Source: Methylocystis sp. H62 (lineage in GTDB: Bacteria; Pseudomonadota; Alphaproteobacteria; Rhizobiales; Beijerinckiaceae). From it: DNA of 64,000 nt. The first letter of the stretch is position 1. Every line of letters begins with the position of its first letter. Positions 51,446 to 59,313 of the stretch are shown in pieces. The stretch covers positions 1-64,000 of the forward strand of contig NZ_JADNQZ010000042.1 in NCBI RefSeq assembly GCF_015709515.1, in the 5' to 3' direction. The translations under genes and the position numbers were made by a program. A model generated the notes under the pieces. That model saw nothing but the letters and a program-made list of their open reading frames with translations, searched no databases and was not told the DNA's origin.

Positions 51446-52233
51446 GCGCCGCCGCCGCTCTCCAGAAGCCGCAGTCGAACGGCAAGCTTTGGGGCGCCGC
51501 AGTCGCGCTCGCCCTGTTTCTGCATGTCGGCGGCGCCGTCGCGGCGCTGGTGACCTTGCAAGGCGATCTCGACGAGAACGCCTCCGGCGCGCCGGCGATC
51601 GAATTGTCTCTCGAGCCCGCCGCGCCGCGAGACGCCGAGGCCGCGGATCTGCCGCCTGGACCGCTCTCTGACGAAGCGGCCGCCGCCGCGCCTTCCGTCG
51701 CCGCATCAGAGGCGAAGGAGACGAACGAAGAGCGGATCACCCACGCCGAGTCGGAAGAAGCCGAGCTCACGCACAATGTTCGGCCGGAGAAGCCGATCGA
51801 GGAGGAGAAGAAACATCAGGCGCAGCCGGTCGTCTCGGCCGAGTCTGCCGCCTCCGAGGCGACTGCGCCGCCCAAGTCCGACGCCGACCGGCAATCCGAC
51901 AGGCCCGTGGCGCCTGTTCAAGGGGCTGACGCCGTCGCCAACGCCGTCAAGCTGACGTGGCAAAAAGCCTTGCTCTCGCATCTCAACCGACACAAGCGCT
52001 ATCCGGGCGCCGCCGGTCGTCGATCCGCCGAAGCGAGCGTTTCCTTCACGCTCGACAGGCACGGCCATGTCGTCAGCTACAGCATCAAACGTTCTGCGGG
52101 ACATCCACTCTTCGACGACGCTGCGCTCGCGATGATGAAGCGGGCCGACCCCGTTCCGCCGCCGCCGCCGGTGATCGCGGACGAGGGGCTGACCTTCGAA
52201 GTGCCCGTGCAATTCCGCGTCGGCAAAAAATAG
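51442..52233 (+). CDS. tonB: TonB energy-transducing protein
   Basis: A 263-residue protein: N-terminal TM anchor (LWGAAVALALFLHVGGAVAA) with the conserved His, a Glu/Pro/Ala-rich spacer of about 140 residues, and a C-terminal TonB domain, LNRHKRYPGAAGRR, VSFTLDRHGHVVSYSIKRSA, PLFDDAALAMMKRADPVPPP. It delivers energy from ExbBD to the receptor encoded five genes upstream. It is the last gene of the operon. Confidence 0.93.
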   Translation: MSAAAALQKPQSNGKLWGAAVALALFLHVGGAVAALVTLQGDLDENASGAPAIELSLEPAAPRDAEAADLPPGPLSDEAAAAAPSVAASEAKETNEERITHAESEEAELTHNVRPEKPIEEEKKHQAQPVVSAESAASEATAPPKSDADRQSDRPVAPVQGADAVANAVKLTWQKALLSHLNRHKRYPGAAGRRSAEASVSFTLDRHGHVVSYSIKRSAGHPLFDDAALAMMKRADPVPPPPPVIADEGLTFEVPVQFRVGKK

Positions 52234-52444
52234 CTGCGGCTTGATCGAACGGAGGCGGTTCGAGAGCCGGAGGCTTCCGACCCGCCGCAATGAACATTCA
52301 GCTGCGACTGAACCTTGTGAAGGTTAGTTTTGGGTTCTCCACAGCGCTTATTTGCGGCTAAGCTTTTCTATTTCTTAAAAAATATGGAGCATCGTCGGAA
52401 CAGATTTTCGAATCGGCGCTTCATCTCCGTGTGGAGAGGTCCTC
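52234..52444. other. Region after tonB
   Basis: About 210 bp between tonB and the first NepR-like gene. No clear terminator with a T-run; an AT-rich spot (TTTTCTATTTCTTAAAAAATATGG, around 52365) may hold a promoter for the NepR-like gene. Confidence 0.35.
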
Positions 52445-52651
52445 ATGCCGCCACATGAACAACGAGCGAGACTGGCAGAGACGACAATGAGAGGAAGTCG
52501 ATACATACGCGATGCGGTTGATGTGGAGCCGAGCGTGAGGCGGCTCGGTGAGCAGCTTCGGCGCCAATTTTCCGATATTGCTTCGGAGCCGCTGCCGGAC
52601 GACATGCTGGCCCTTCTGGAAGAGCTTAGCCAGATAAGCGCGGTCGAGTGA
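52445..52651 (+). CDS. NepR-like small protein 1
   Basis: A 68-residue protein. Its second half, VRRLGEQLRRQFSDIASEPL followed by PDDMLALLEELSQ, matches the NepR signature: two helices around EP-x-P. NepR proteins are anti-sigma factors of the alphaproteobacterial general stress response, binding EcfG and PhyR. Neither ecfG nor phyR is in the window, so this is an orphan or has another partner. Confidence 0.65.
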   Translation: MPPHEQRARLAETTMRGSRYIRDAVDVEPSVRRLGEQLRRQFSDIASEPLPDDMLALLEELSQISAVE

Positions 52652-52674
52652 CGCGCAGAGAGATTTCTAGAATC

Positions 52675-52869
52675 TCAGCGCATCTTGTTCGGACGATCCG
52701 CGAAGTCCAATTTGATCAGGAGACCTTTAAGGTCCTCGGGTACCGGCTTCATGATCAAGTCGAGATATAAAAGCGAGAAGCGTTTTCCGAGCGCCTCGCT
52801 TATAGAGCGCTGAAGCAGCGCTCTCTTGCCCTGTCTAAGGGCGAGTTTCGGAGAAGCTGCAGTCATCAT
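52675..52869 (-). CDS. NepR-like small protein 2
   Basis: A 64-residue protein with ISEALGKRFSLLYLDLIMKP then VPEDLKGLLIKLD, again the NepR pattern of two helices around a K/E-P-V-P turn. It is convergent with the first NepR-like gene, 23 bp apart. Its start overlaps the stop of the next gene upstream by four bases (ATGA), suggesting coupling. Confidence 0.55.
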   Translation of the reverse strand: MMTAASPKLALRQGKRALLQRSISEALGKRFSLLYLDLIMKPVPEDLKGLLIKLDFADRPNKMR

Positions 52870-53054
52870 AAAGAACGCGCCTCCTGCTTGAACAGCGACT
52901 GCCAGGCGGAGAGTTCATCGCGCATGTGTTTGCGCGCGGGCATACGTTCGGTTGATTGATCCGAAAAGCGGAACGCGCCGCCGCCACGGGCAGCGTGCGA
53001 TTTGCCGCGCTTCGATCGATATTCGACGGTGAACGGGCGAACAGTTTTCTTCAT
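52866..53054 (-). CDS. Small basic protein upstream of NepR-like 2
   Basis: A 62-residue basic protein, MKKTVRPFTVEYRSKRGKSH then ARGGGAFRFSD, with a helical C-terminus (ELSAWQSLFKQEARSL). No family is recognised. It is translationally coupled to NepR-like 2. Basic and Gly/Arg-rich N-terminus could bind nucleic acid, but this is a guess. Confidence 0.5.
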   Translation of the reverse strand: MKKTVRPFTVEYRSKRGKSHAARGGGAFRFSDQSTERMPARKHMRDELSAWQSLFKQEARSL

Positions 53055-53170
53055 CGACAGACCTTCGTCTTGGGCGCCTTTATAAAACTTCGGCGCCAAG
53101 CCAGATGTTCCGGCGCTCTGAATGCTGGACGCAATTTCGGGAACACATTCGCGCGCGTTTCAAAATGAAA

Positions 53171-53197
53171 ACGCCGGCGAGGGCGACTCGCCGGCGT
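53171..53197 (-). terminator. Terminator of csbD
   Basis: ACGCCGGCGAG (53171-53181) and CTCGCCGGCGT (53187-53197), a perfect 11-bp stem. On the minus strand the stem is followed by TTTTCATTTTG. It lies 21 bp beyond the csbD stop codon. Confidence 0.82.
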
Positions 53198-53217
53198 GTC
53201 CTAATGACGCTGTGGAG

Positions 53218-53415
53218 TTAGTGGCGCGCCATCCAGCTGTCCACCTGCTCCTTGGCCTTGTCCTTGGCGACGCCGTAGCGTTCCTGGATCATGCCTTCGA
53301 GCTGCTCGCGGTTCCCGTTAACGCGAGCAATATCGTCGTCAGTGAGCTTGCCCCACTGCTCCTTCACGTTGCCGGTAAACTTCTTCCAATTGCCTTCGAT
53401 CGTGTCCCAGTTCAT
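53218..53415 (-). CDS. CsbD-family stress protein
   Basis: A 65-residue hydrophilic protein: MNWDTIEGNWKKFTGNVKEQ, WGKLTDDDIARVNGNREQLE, and a Lys-rich helix. CsbD-like proteins are general-stress induced in many bacteria; function unknown. ATG 53415 has AGGAGGAATTC upstream. Its neighbours, two NepR-like genes, hint at stress control. Confidence 0.9.
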   Translation of the reverse strand: MNWDTIEGNWKKFTGNVKEQWGKLTDDDIARVNGNREQLEGMIQERYGVAKDKAKEQVDSWMARH

Positions 53416-53791
53416 GAATTCCTCCTGGTGGGGAGGCGGCCGCAATCGCGGCGACGCCGTGGAAAGCCGAGCCCGGGCCTAGCTTTCACAAGCATTAAAA
53501 CCTTTCGCGGGCGCAGATGTTCCCTGTCGACTTGCGCTCGCGCTCTAAATTAGCAGTCCAGCCCATGTCTGCCGCGATCACTTCTCGCTCGCCCAGCTTG
53601 AGAATCCCTGATTTGCGCCGGCGCTATACTGAACGCTCGCGCATGCAGCCGAAATGAACCGGGGAGTCGAAGCCAAACGGCAGCAGTACATCACGAGAGA
53701 ACTGCAAAGCTCATTTCGCAAAAGCGGCAGCCGTCGCATCCCGATTTCAGATTCGCGGCTGGGTCCTGGCCGAAGTAGGTCGTCAATTATC
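53416..53791. other. Region between csbD and the J-domain gene
   Basis: About 375 bp. One open frame on the plus strand (from 53654) has neither family resemblance nor an SD. Nothing else is recognised. Confidence 0.35.
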
Positions 53792-54265
53792 TCAACCCGT
53801 CATCGTGAGGCGCTTGAGCAGCGCGTCGCGCGCCTCGACGATACGACGGTACTGTTCGTCGCTGCCGCCTGCGTCGGGATGCGCGGTCTTGGCCAATAGC
53901 CGGAAGGCGGCGTTGATCTCCGACAGATTGAGCAGGCCCTCGAACGCCAGCCCTAAAATTTCGCGATGTTCCTGGTCATCGTCGATATCCGCCCGAAACA
54001 ATAGCGTCCGGCGCTTTTCTCGCGCCTCGAGACGCAGTTTGAGCTGATCTTCCTGCCATCGCTGGCGCGACATAACGAGACATTCGCCAAAGGCGATCCG
54101 CCCCAGCGTTTCGAGTTCGTCAAGGCTGAACGGCCCCACGACGCCATAGGGCGGCGCCAGAGACGCCGTCCTGCCGGTCTCCTCATGCTGGATATCGCCG
54201 ATCGTCGCCATATCCAATATGCCCATCGAGCCGTTCCAGACGACCCATTCCTCTTTGTCCGTCAT
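53792..54265 (-). CDS. J-domain-containing protein
   Basis: A 157-residue protein. The C-terminal 35 residues form a short J-domain, EINAAFRLLAKTAHPDAGGS, with the invariant HPD, followed by YRRIVEARDALLKRL. The N-terminal 110 residues (MGILDMATIGDIQHEETGR) have no recognised fold. J-domains recruit Hsp70; the substrate domain here could be a cluster-specific client binder. It is divergent from the SRPBCC gene and sits at the start of the unusual locus. Confidence 0.75.
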   Translation of the reverse strand: MTDKEEWVVWNGSMGILDMATIGDIQHEETGRTASLAPPYGVVGPFSLDELETLGRIAFGECLVMSRQRWQEDQLKLRLEAREKRRTLLFRADIDDDQEHREILGLAFEGLLNLSEINAAFRLLAKTAHPDAGGSDEQYRRIVEARDALLKRLTMTG

Positions 54266-54496
54266 ACGGAGCGCTCATGCGTGACCCGACCCGCGCTTCG
54301 CTTTTTTTTGTACAAGAGCGTTCGCGAGAGCTGAGCCGTGAGCCATGCATGTTCGGAGCCAAAGGGGCGCGCTGCGCATGGAGCCGAGCCGAGAGATCGC
54401 GCTTAGAATTGAGACAATCGCGTGATGTCGAACTCCGCGCCGCTTGTGCGCCTGGCTTGAGCCTTGCATGTTAGGCGCTAACGGGAGCAGGACTCG

Positions 54497-54967
54497 GTGC
54501 TTGACGCTACACAGACACGCAGCCTCACGACGGAGAAGGACCTCGAACATCCGATCGAGGCCATTTGGCGCGCGATGACAGATTCCGAATGGCTCGCCGT
54601 TTGGTTCTTTCCAAATGACATTGAGCCGGTTGTCGGCCACAAGTTCACGATCTGGAGCCGCCCGATCGAGCGTTGGGACGGCGAGTTCAAGTGCCAGGTT
54701 CTCGCTGTGGAGCCCGGCCGTATGTTGCGTTTCAGCTGGTCGGGCGGGGATGACGAGCTGAAGGGTTTTGGCCGATACATCGACACGACAGTGACATGGA
54801 CGATCTCCCAGCTGCCGGATGGCGGCACGCATTTCGTTTTTATCCAGGACGGAATCGACGCGGCCCCCACGGCCGACGCGGTCTACGACATCATGCTCAA
54901 AGGCTCGCAGAGCGTGTTGAACTCTCTCGCCAAAAGACTCCCTGACCTCATCGAACACGGAGCCTGA
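54497..54967 (+). CDS. SRPBCC/AHSA1-like protein
   Basis: A 156-residue protein starting at GTG 54497. The activator-of-Hsp90 homology (AHSA1) pattern is seen in DLEHPIEAIWRAMTDSEWLA, EPGRMLRFSWSG and GTHFVFIQDGID. The fold makes a deep hydrophobic cavity for small ligands. A long frame on the opposite strand (54275-55006) is a shadow. It is 58 bp before the aminotransferase-like gene on the same strand. Confidence 0.8.
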   Translation: MLDATQTRSLTTEKDLEHPIEAIWRAMTDSEWLAVWFFPNDIEPVVGHKFTIWSRPIERWDGEFKCQVLAVEPGRMLRFSWSGGDDELKGFGRYIDTTVTWTISQLPDGGTHFVFIQDGIDAAPTADAVYDIMLKGSQSVLNSLAKRLPDLIEHGA

Positions 54968-55024
54968 AACGCCACGCTTGCCCAAGCTCATCGGAGCGGC
55001 GACCAATGGCGACCTCAGAGCAAC

Positions 55025-56128
55025 ATGTCAGCCACATTCTCAGATTCGACGAGCGCGCCTAACGAGCCCATCCAACCGGCCGTCGGCGACACATGCGTCG
55101 CGGGCGCGCCGCTCGACTTTTCCGGCGCATCGCTCTTCTTTCCGGAGAATTTTGCAGGATCAACGCTCGGCACGGATGCGCCAATAGGTTCGCCGCAATC
55201 AGCGGTGGAAGCAGCGGCGCTTTCCGATGCTTTATGCGCGAAGATTTCGCCCGTTTCCTTTGGCGACCGCGTGCTTTTGCTTCCCTCCGAGTCCGAGGCT
55301 TGGCGTTCCGCCGTCGAAATGGTTCGGCGTTACCATCGCCTCGTCGGTCGCCCCAAGCGCCGCCGGTTCATCGTCTGCGTCGGGCCTGCTGATGCAACGG
55401 CGAGCCTTCCGCCTGGCCTTGAGGGCGATGACGAAATCGTCATTCTCCAAACGGACGATCACGCCGCATTGCAGGCGGAAGTCGATGTGAGGACCGCAGG
55501 CATTCTGATCGCTCCGGTCAGGACGCACGCTGGTTTTGAGGTCGTCTCAGGGAGCGTGCTCGCCCGACTGCGCGAGACCGCAGACGAGTACGGGCTCATA
55601 CTCGGTTTCGACGAAAGTTTTTGCGGCCTCGGCCGCTCAGGCATGCTTTGGGCGCACGAATGGACAGGCGTCACACCAGACTTGATGATCGCCTGTCATG
55701 CGCCTGTCGACGCCCCGCCGCTGGCTGCGCTCATCGTGACGCAAAGACTGGCGCGAGGGGCGCTCGGCGGCTCGGCGCTCGCTGAGGGGGCCGCGCTTCT
55801 GGCCGGGCACGCCCTAATCGACGCTCTGTCGGCGCCAGGCTTTCAGGAACGCGTGCAGAACCGAAGCTGGCGCCTCGAAGATCAGCTGTCGGCGTTGTTT
55901 TATCGGCGTCGTTCAGCCTTTAAGGACTTGAGCGGCCTTGGCCTGATGCAGGCGCTAACGCTGGCGGGAGACGCGGAGCCGATGCGCGCGAAGCTCGCCG
56001 AGCACGGGCTCCTCACCCGCGCCATGGGGCCGGTCCTTGCTTTATTTCCGCCGCTCACAGTGGATGAAAACGACATCGACGCCGCGATATCCGCCATCGA
56101 TGTGATTTGCGCGCAGGAAGAACGATGA
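55025..56128 (+). CDS. Class-III aminotransferase-like protein lacking the PLP lysine
   Basis: A 367-residue protein with the class-III aminotransferase layout: LPSESEAWRSAVEMVRRYH, AGILIAPVRTHAGFEVVSG, then LILGFDESFCGLGRSGMLWA and HEWTGVTPDLM. In active enzymes GVTPDL is followed by an Ala-Lys that forms the PLP Schiff base. Here the text is DLMIACHAPVDAPP, with His225 where Lys is expected, and no nearby Lys. Asp196 of FDE is kept. The N-terminal part is shortened. It may be a pseudoenzyme with a binding or scaffold role. It is 98 bp before the cupin-like gene. Confidence 0.75.
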   Translation: MSATFSDSTSAPNEPIQPAVGDTCVAGAPLDFSGASLFFPENFAGSTLGTDAPIGSPQSAVEAAALSDALCAKISPVSFGDRVLLLPSESEAWRSAVEMVRRYHRLVGRPKRRRFIVCVGPADATASLPPGLEGDDEIVILQTDDHAALQAEVDVRTAGILIAPVRTHAGFEVVSGSVLARLRETADEYGLILGFDESFCGLGRSGMLWAHEWTGVTPDLMIACHAPVDAPPLAALIVTQRLARGALGGSALAEGAALLAGHALIDALSAPGFQERVQNRSWRLEDQLSALFYRRRSAFKDLSGLGLMQALTLAGDAEPMRAKLAEHGLLTRAMGPVLALFPPLTVDENDIDAAISAIDVICAQEER

Positions 56129-56225
56129 GCGCGGGAACACAGTCGGCGCCTCTGGGCGTGGTCTCAGCGAAGCGCTTTGCTCGAGCGCGCGCATTCCCTC
56201 AAATCGCGGCGGACCGTTCAACATC

Positions 56226-56879
56226 ATGATCGAGATAAATGCGGTTGATCCAAATTTACCATTCATCGGGCGAGACCCTGTTCCCCCCGCACTGCGGCGG
56301 TTCATCTGGGACATTCAGTCGATGGTCGAACTCGCCGAAAGCGAGCGGGAGATTTTGCTGATCGGCCGCGATCTCATGGTCCGGCTCTTCACGACCGACG
56401 ATTGGCTGCCAACGGTCTTCGCCGTCCCAAATCCTGCCGGAGGCCAGCAATTCCAGATTTATCACGACGGGCTGGACCGCTTTTCCGTCGCGAGCACGAT
56501 TTTGTCGGGCGGGGCCTGCGTGACAATCTCTCAGCCTTCGGTTTGGGAGATCGCGGGCGTGTTGCGCGGCGCAATCAACCGCCAGCGACTCGATGGTTCT
56601 CCGACGAACAGCGCGCAGGCCGGCGCGTCCCGTCTATTGCAAGCGAGCGCCGTGGAAGCTGCCCGGTCTTCCGCGAGCGGGGAGGTCTTCGAGCTTCGCA
56701 ACGCGCTGGATGATCGAACCTCCATTATCATCCATGTTTATGGCGGCGATATCGGCCAGATCAGTCGCCGATCCGGCGCATCAGGCGGAAGCGTCGACGC
56801 GCCGCCATTGGGCTACGCCAATTCGGACAACGATCCTCCCTATGATATTTTTTCAATTCAAAGCGAGATCCGAGACTGA
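56226..56879 (+). CDS. Cysteine-dioxygenase-like cupin lacking its metal histidines
   Basis: A 217-residue protein. It follows the CDO-like cupin family through LRRFIWDIQSMVELAESERE, TTDDWLPTVFAVPNP, QQFQIYHDGLDRFSVAS and the end block NALDDRTSIIIHVYGGDIG. Where active members have a HxH metal pair before VW, this protein reads TISQPSVWEI, with Ser102 and Pro104. The later family His is missing too. So it cannot bind iron in the usual way. The preceding gene has lost its own cofactor Lys. Confidence 0.65.
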   Translation: MIEINAVDPNLPFIGRDPVPPALRRFIWDIQSMVELAESEREILLIGRDLMVRLFTTDDWLPTVFAVPNPAGGQQFQIYHDGLDRFSVASTILSGGACVTISQPSVWEIAGVLRGAINRQRLDGSPTNSAQAGASRLLQASAVEAARSSASGEVFELRNALDDRTSIIIHVYGGDIGQISRRSGASGGSVDAPPLGYANSDNDPPYDIFSIQSEIRD

Positions 56880-56978
56880 GGCCGGAACTCTGAAGGTTTC
56901 CGCCATCGGCGCTCTCTAGACGCCGCAACGCACGGTGGCCACGCGCGTCAAATTGAATACTTGCAGAGGGAGCAATTT

Positions 56979-57233
56979 CTATGAGGGATCGAAATATTCG
57001 ATCTTTTGGCCTGGGTCTCTGTTCGGGCAGGGGATTTCCTTGAACAGCACTTCGGCGAAGGCCTTCAGGCCCGTGTTCGTGCGCAGGGACAGGCGATTGG
57101 GGTCGGACGTCCAGCTTTGATAAGTGACGATCCCACGGGTGATGCTGATCACCGTGTATTTTTCCGAGTTGGCTTCGCCGCCCTTCGTCCGATAGCACTT
57201 CCCGGGCAGAACGCTTTCTTCCTTCATTGGCAT
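56979..57233 (-). CDS. Small conserved-looking unknown protein
   Basis: An 84-residue soluble protein, MPMKEESVLPGKCYRTKGGE, then ITRGIVTYQSWTSDPNRLSL, with two Cys (GKCYR, IPCPN). Strand-rich, with a pattern like small SH3-type domains. It lies between the cupin-like gene and the ferredoxin gene, reading with the latter. A longer frame in another phase on this strand (to 57267) is less convincing. No family named. Confidence 0.5.
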   Translation of the reverse strand: MPMKEESVLPGKCYRTKGGEANSEKYTVISITRGIVTYQSWTSDPNRLSLRTNTGLKAFAEVLFKEIPCPNRDPGQKIEYFDPS

Positions 57234-57354
57234 GGATGCTCACCCTGCATCTTGGCGCTGCGTGCATGGCGAATGAGCAAGTTCCAGACCATGTAGAGGA
57301 TTCCCGGGATCGTTCGCTGCAACGCCATCGACGTTCGAAACCGTGCGGGGCGCA

Positions 57355-57684
57355 TTAAAAGCTCGTCGCATCCTCCGGGGCGATGCGGATCGCCATTCCG
57401 TCAAACGTCTCGTCGAACCTGATTTGGCAGGCGAGACGCGAATTGAGTTTGCGATGGCTGGCTGTTGCAAGCATCCGGTTTTCCGCCGGTCCGGACTCGG
57501 CCATTTCAATCCCCTGGGGCAAGGTGAGATAGACATGGCACGTCGCACAGGCGCAGCTGCCGCCGCATTGCGCGACCAGCTCTTCGACGCCGGCGCGCCG
57601 GATCAATTTCATCAGCGAGACGCCATTCTTGCCGGTGATTTCCTGTCTGGCGCCGTCTCTGGTTTCAAGAGTGAACGTGGCCAT
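57355..57684 (-). CDS. 2Fe-2S ferredoxin, adrenodoxin type
   Basis: A 109-residue ferredoxin. Three cluster Cys are in QCGGSCACATCHV (C-x5-C-x2-C) and the fourth in SRLACQI. MATFTLETRDGARQEITGKN leads in, and the end is IAPEDATSF. Such proteins feed electrons to P450s, Fe-S assembly or nitrogenase-linked enzymes. Position between the cupin-like and phosphatase-like genes makes it part of the unusual locus. Confidence 0.9.
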   Translation of the reverse strand: MATFTLETRDGARQEITGKNGVSLMKLIRRAGVEELVAQCGGSCACATCHVYLTLPQGIEMAESGPAENRMLATASHRKLNSRLACQIRFDETFDGMAIRIAPEDATSF

Positions 57685-57747
57685 CTTTCTCCATCTGCCC
57701 GAGGCCGTCAGCGATATTTTTCCTTTTCGGAGGGAGCGCGGCGCGCG

Positions 57748-58434
57748 TCACGATCCCAAATTCAGCGACGCGAAATCAAGGCAAACCGCATGGCGGCTGT
57801 CTGCAGGACCTTCTCGCGCGATGAGCGTCGTCGCAAGGCCCGCCGATTGGGCGGCGTCCAATTCCTCCTCATCGCCCGAAAGCGCCAGCACCGAACCCGA
57901 AGGCAAATCGAGACGCTCACAGATCGCGCGGTAGGAGGCGGGTTCGATTTTCTGACCGATGGACGTGTCGAAGAAATCCTCGAACAGGCTTGTGAGGTCG
58001 CCCGAGGCGCTGTGGCTCAGCAAGAGTTGCTGCGCCAATCTCGAATTGGACGAATAAACAAACAGGCGACGGCCCGATGAGGCCCATGATCTCAGCGATT
58101 CCGCAACGTCGGGGTAAAGCTCGCCTTTGATTGCGCCCGCCTCAAAACTCTCGCGCCAGATCAGGCCCTGGATCGTCTTCAGCGGGGTCGCTTTGCGGTT
58201 CTGCTTCATCCAGCGCAGCAACAGCGCTTCGGCTTCCTCCAGCTTCAAGTCGAATCCGCCAAGGAGACGCCCCGTTTCCTCGAGTGCGTCTTCCACATCC
58301 GGGTCCGAGGCATGTTCCGCGATGAAGGCGCCAAGCCGCGCCTGCGCGAGCGGCATGAGAGTCCCGGTCGCGAAAGCCATCGGAACGGCGGCGCCTTCGA
58401 GCTCGATCAGGACGGCGCGCACCGGTTCACTCAT
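57748..58434 (-). CDS. Enolase-phosphatase E1 (MtnC)-like protein with altered nucleophile
   Basis: A 228-residue HAD-superfamily protein aligned with MtnC over its length: AVLIELEGAAVPMAF, ALKTIQGLIWRES-like TPLKTIQGLIWRESFEAG, LYPDVAESLRSWASSGRRL, FVYSSNSRLAQQLLLSHSAS, FFDTSIGQKIEPASY. Active E1 has DIEGT at the start; here it is ELEGA, so the nucleophile Asp is Glu11. The late LSD-x3-ELDAA block reads LSGDEEELDAA, with Gly at the metal-binding Asp. K162 is kept. Catalysis is doubtful. It lies 63 bp before the ferredoxin gene. Confidence 0.7.
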   Translation of the reverse strand: MSEPVRAVLIELEGAAVPMAFATGTLMPLAQARLGAFIAEHASDPDVEDALEETGRLLGGFDLKLEEAEALLLRWMKQNRKATPLKTIQGLIWRESFEAGAIKGELYPDVAESLRSWASSGRRLFVYSSNSRLAQQLLLSHSASGDLTSLFEDFFDTSIGQKIEPASYRAICERLDLPSGSVLALSGDEEELDAAQSAGLATTLIAREGPADSRHAVCLDFASLNLGS

Positions 58435-58662
58435 CGCGGATCCGTTTGGTGTAGAATTGTCGCAGTCGCGGCGCCGGCCGCCTGCGCTTCAGCCGTTCCC
58501 AAGGTTTCGGCGTGGCAAGCATCATATGTGCCGTATCCCCGCGTGAGGCGCCGGGGCGACCGTGTCGCTCCCTGCGCCACATCGACGAGGTGCGAACCCA
58601 GCGGGGCAAAGCGACGCATGCGCGGCGTCGGCGATGGCGAGACGATTGTTCGGAGGCCCACA

Positions 58663-59289
58663 ATGGCTGCAAGCGCAGACGATTTGAAAGCGGTCACGGG
58701 CGGCACGCGCCAACATTACAATCAGCGCGCCGAGGCGTTCTGGGAGGGAACGCGCAGCCACGACGTCACACAAAATATCGCGGCGATGCTCAGCCACATT
58801 CGCGGTGAGCCACCTTTCACCTTGCTCGATTTCGGTTGCGGACCGGGACGCGATTTGAGGGCGCTCGCCGAGCTTGGCCATGTCGCGATCGGGCTTGATG
58901 GAGCGCCGCGCTTCGTCGAAATGGCGCGCAATCACAGCGGTTGCGAGGTGTGGCTGCAGGATTTTCTCGCGCTCGATTTACCTGAACGCCACTTTGACGG
59001 AATCTTCGCCAATGCGTCGCTGTTTCATGTGCCGCGCAGCGAATTGCCACGCGTCCTGCGCGCGCTCCGCGCCGCTTTGAAGCCCGGGGGCGTCCTGTTC
59101 AGCTCCATTCCGCATGGCGCGGATCAGGAAGGATGGAGCAATGAACGCTATGGCGTGTTTCACGCCCCCGAAAGCTGGCGCGCGTTCGGGTCGGCGGCGG
59201 GCTTCGTCGAAGTCGAGCACTATTACCGGCCCAGCGGCGCGCCACTGGGCGAACAGCCATGGCTGGCGAGCGTATGGCGCCGCGAATAG
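58663..59289 (+). CDS. Class I SAM-dependent methyltransferase
   Basis: A 208-residue methyltransferase. Motif I LLDFGCGPGRDLRALAELGH, the acidic residue in GLDGAPRFVEMA, QDFLALDLPERHFDGIFANA and FHVPRSELPRVLRALRAALK are typical of the Methyltransf_11/25 type. ATG 58663 has GGAGG nearby; the open frame extends 117 codons upstream without sense. The substrate is not evident. It is divergent from the E1-like gene. Confidence 0.88.
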   Translation: MAASADDLKAVTGGTRQHYNQRAEAFWEGTRSHDVTQNIAAMLSHIRGEPPFTLLDFGCGPGRDLRALAELGHVAIGLDGAPRFVEMARNHSGCEVWLQDFLALDLPERHFDGIFANASLFHVPRSELPRVLRALRAALKPGGVLFSSIPHGADQEGWSNERYGVFHAPESWRAFGSAAGFVEVEHYYRPSGAPLGEQPWLASVWRRE

Positions 59290-59313
59290 TGGCGCTGGGA
59301 AGCGAGAACTGCG

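Noticed and set aside
50237-51706. 489-codon Arg-rich open frame opposite exbB-exbD-tonB
   Set aside because: Spans three genuine genes in the other strand and is composed of Arg/Ala-rich junk.
54275-55006. 243-codon minus-strand frame
   Set aside because: Antisense to the SRPBCC gene; low-sense composition.
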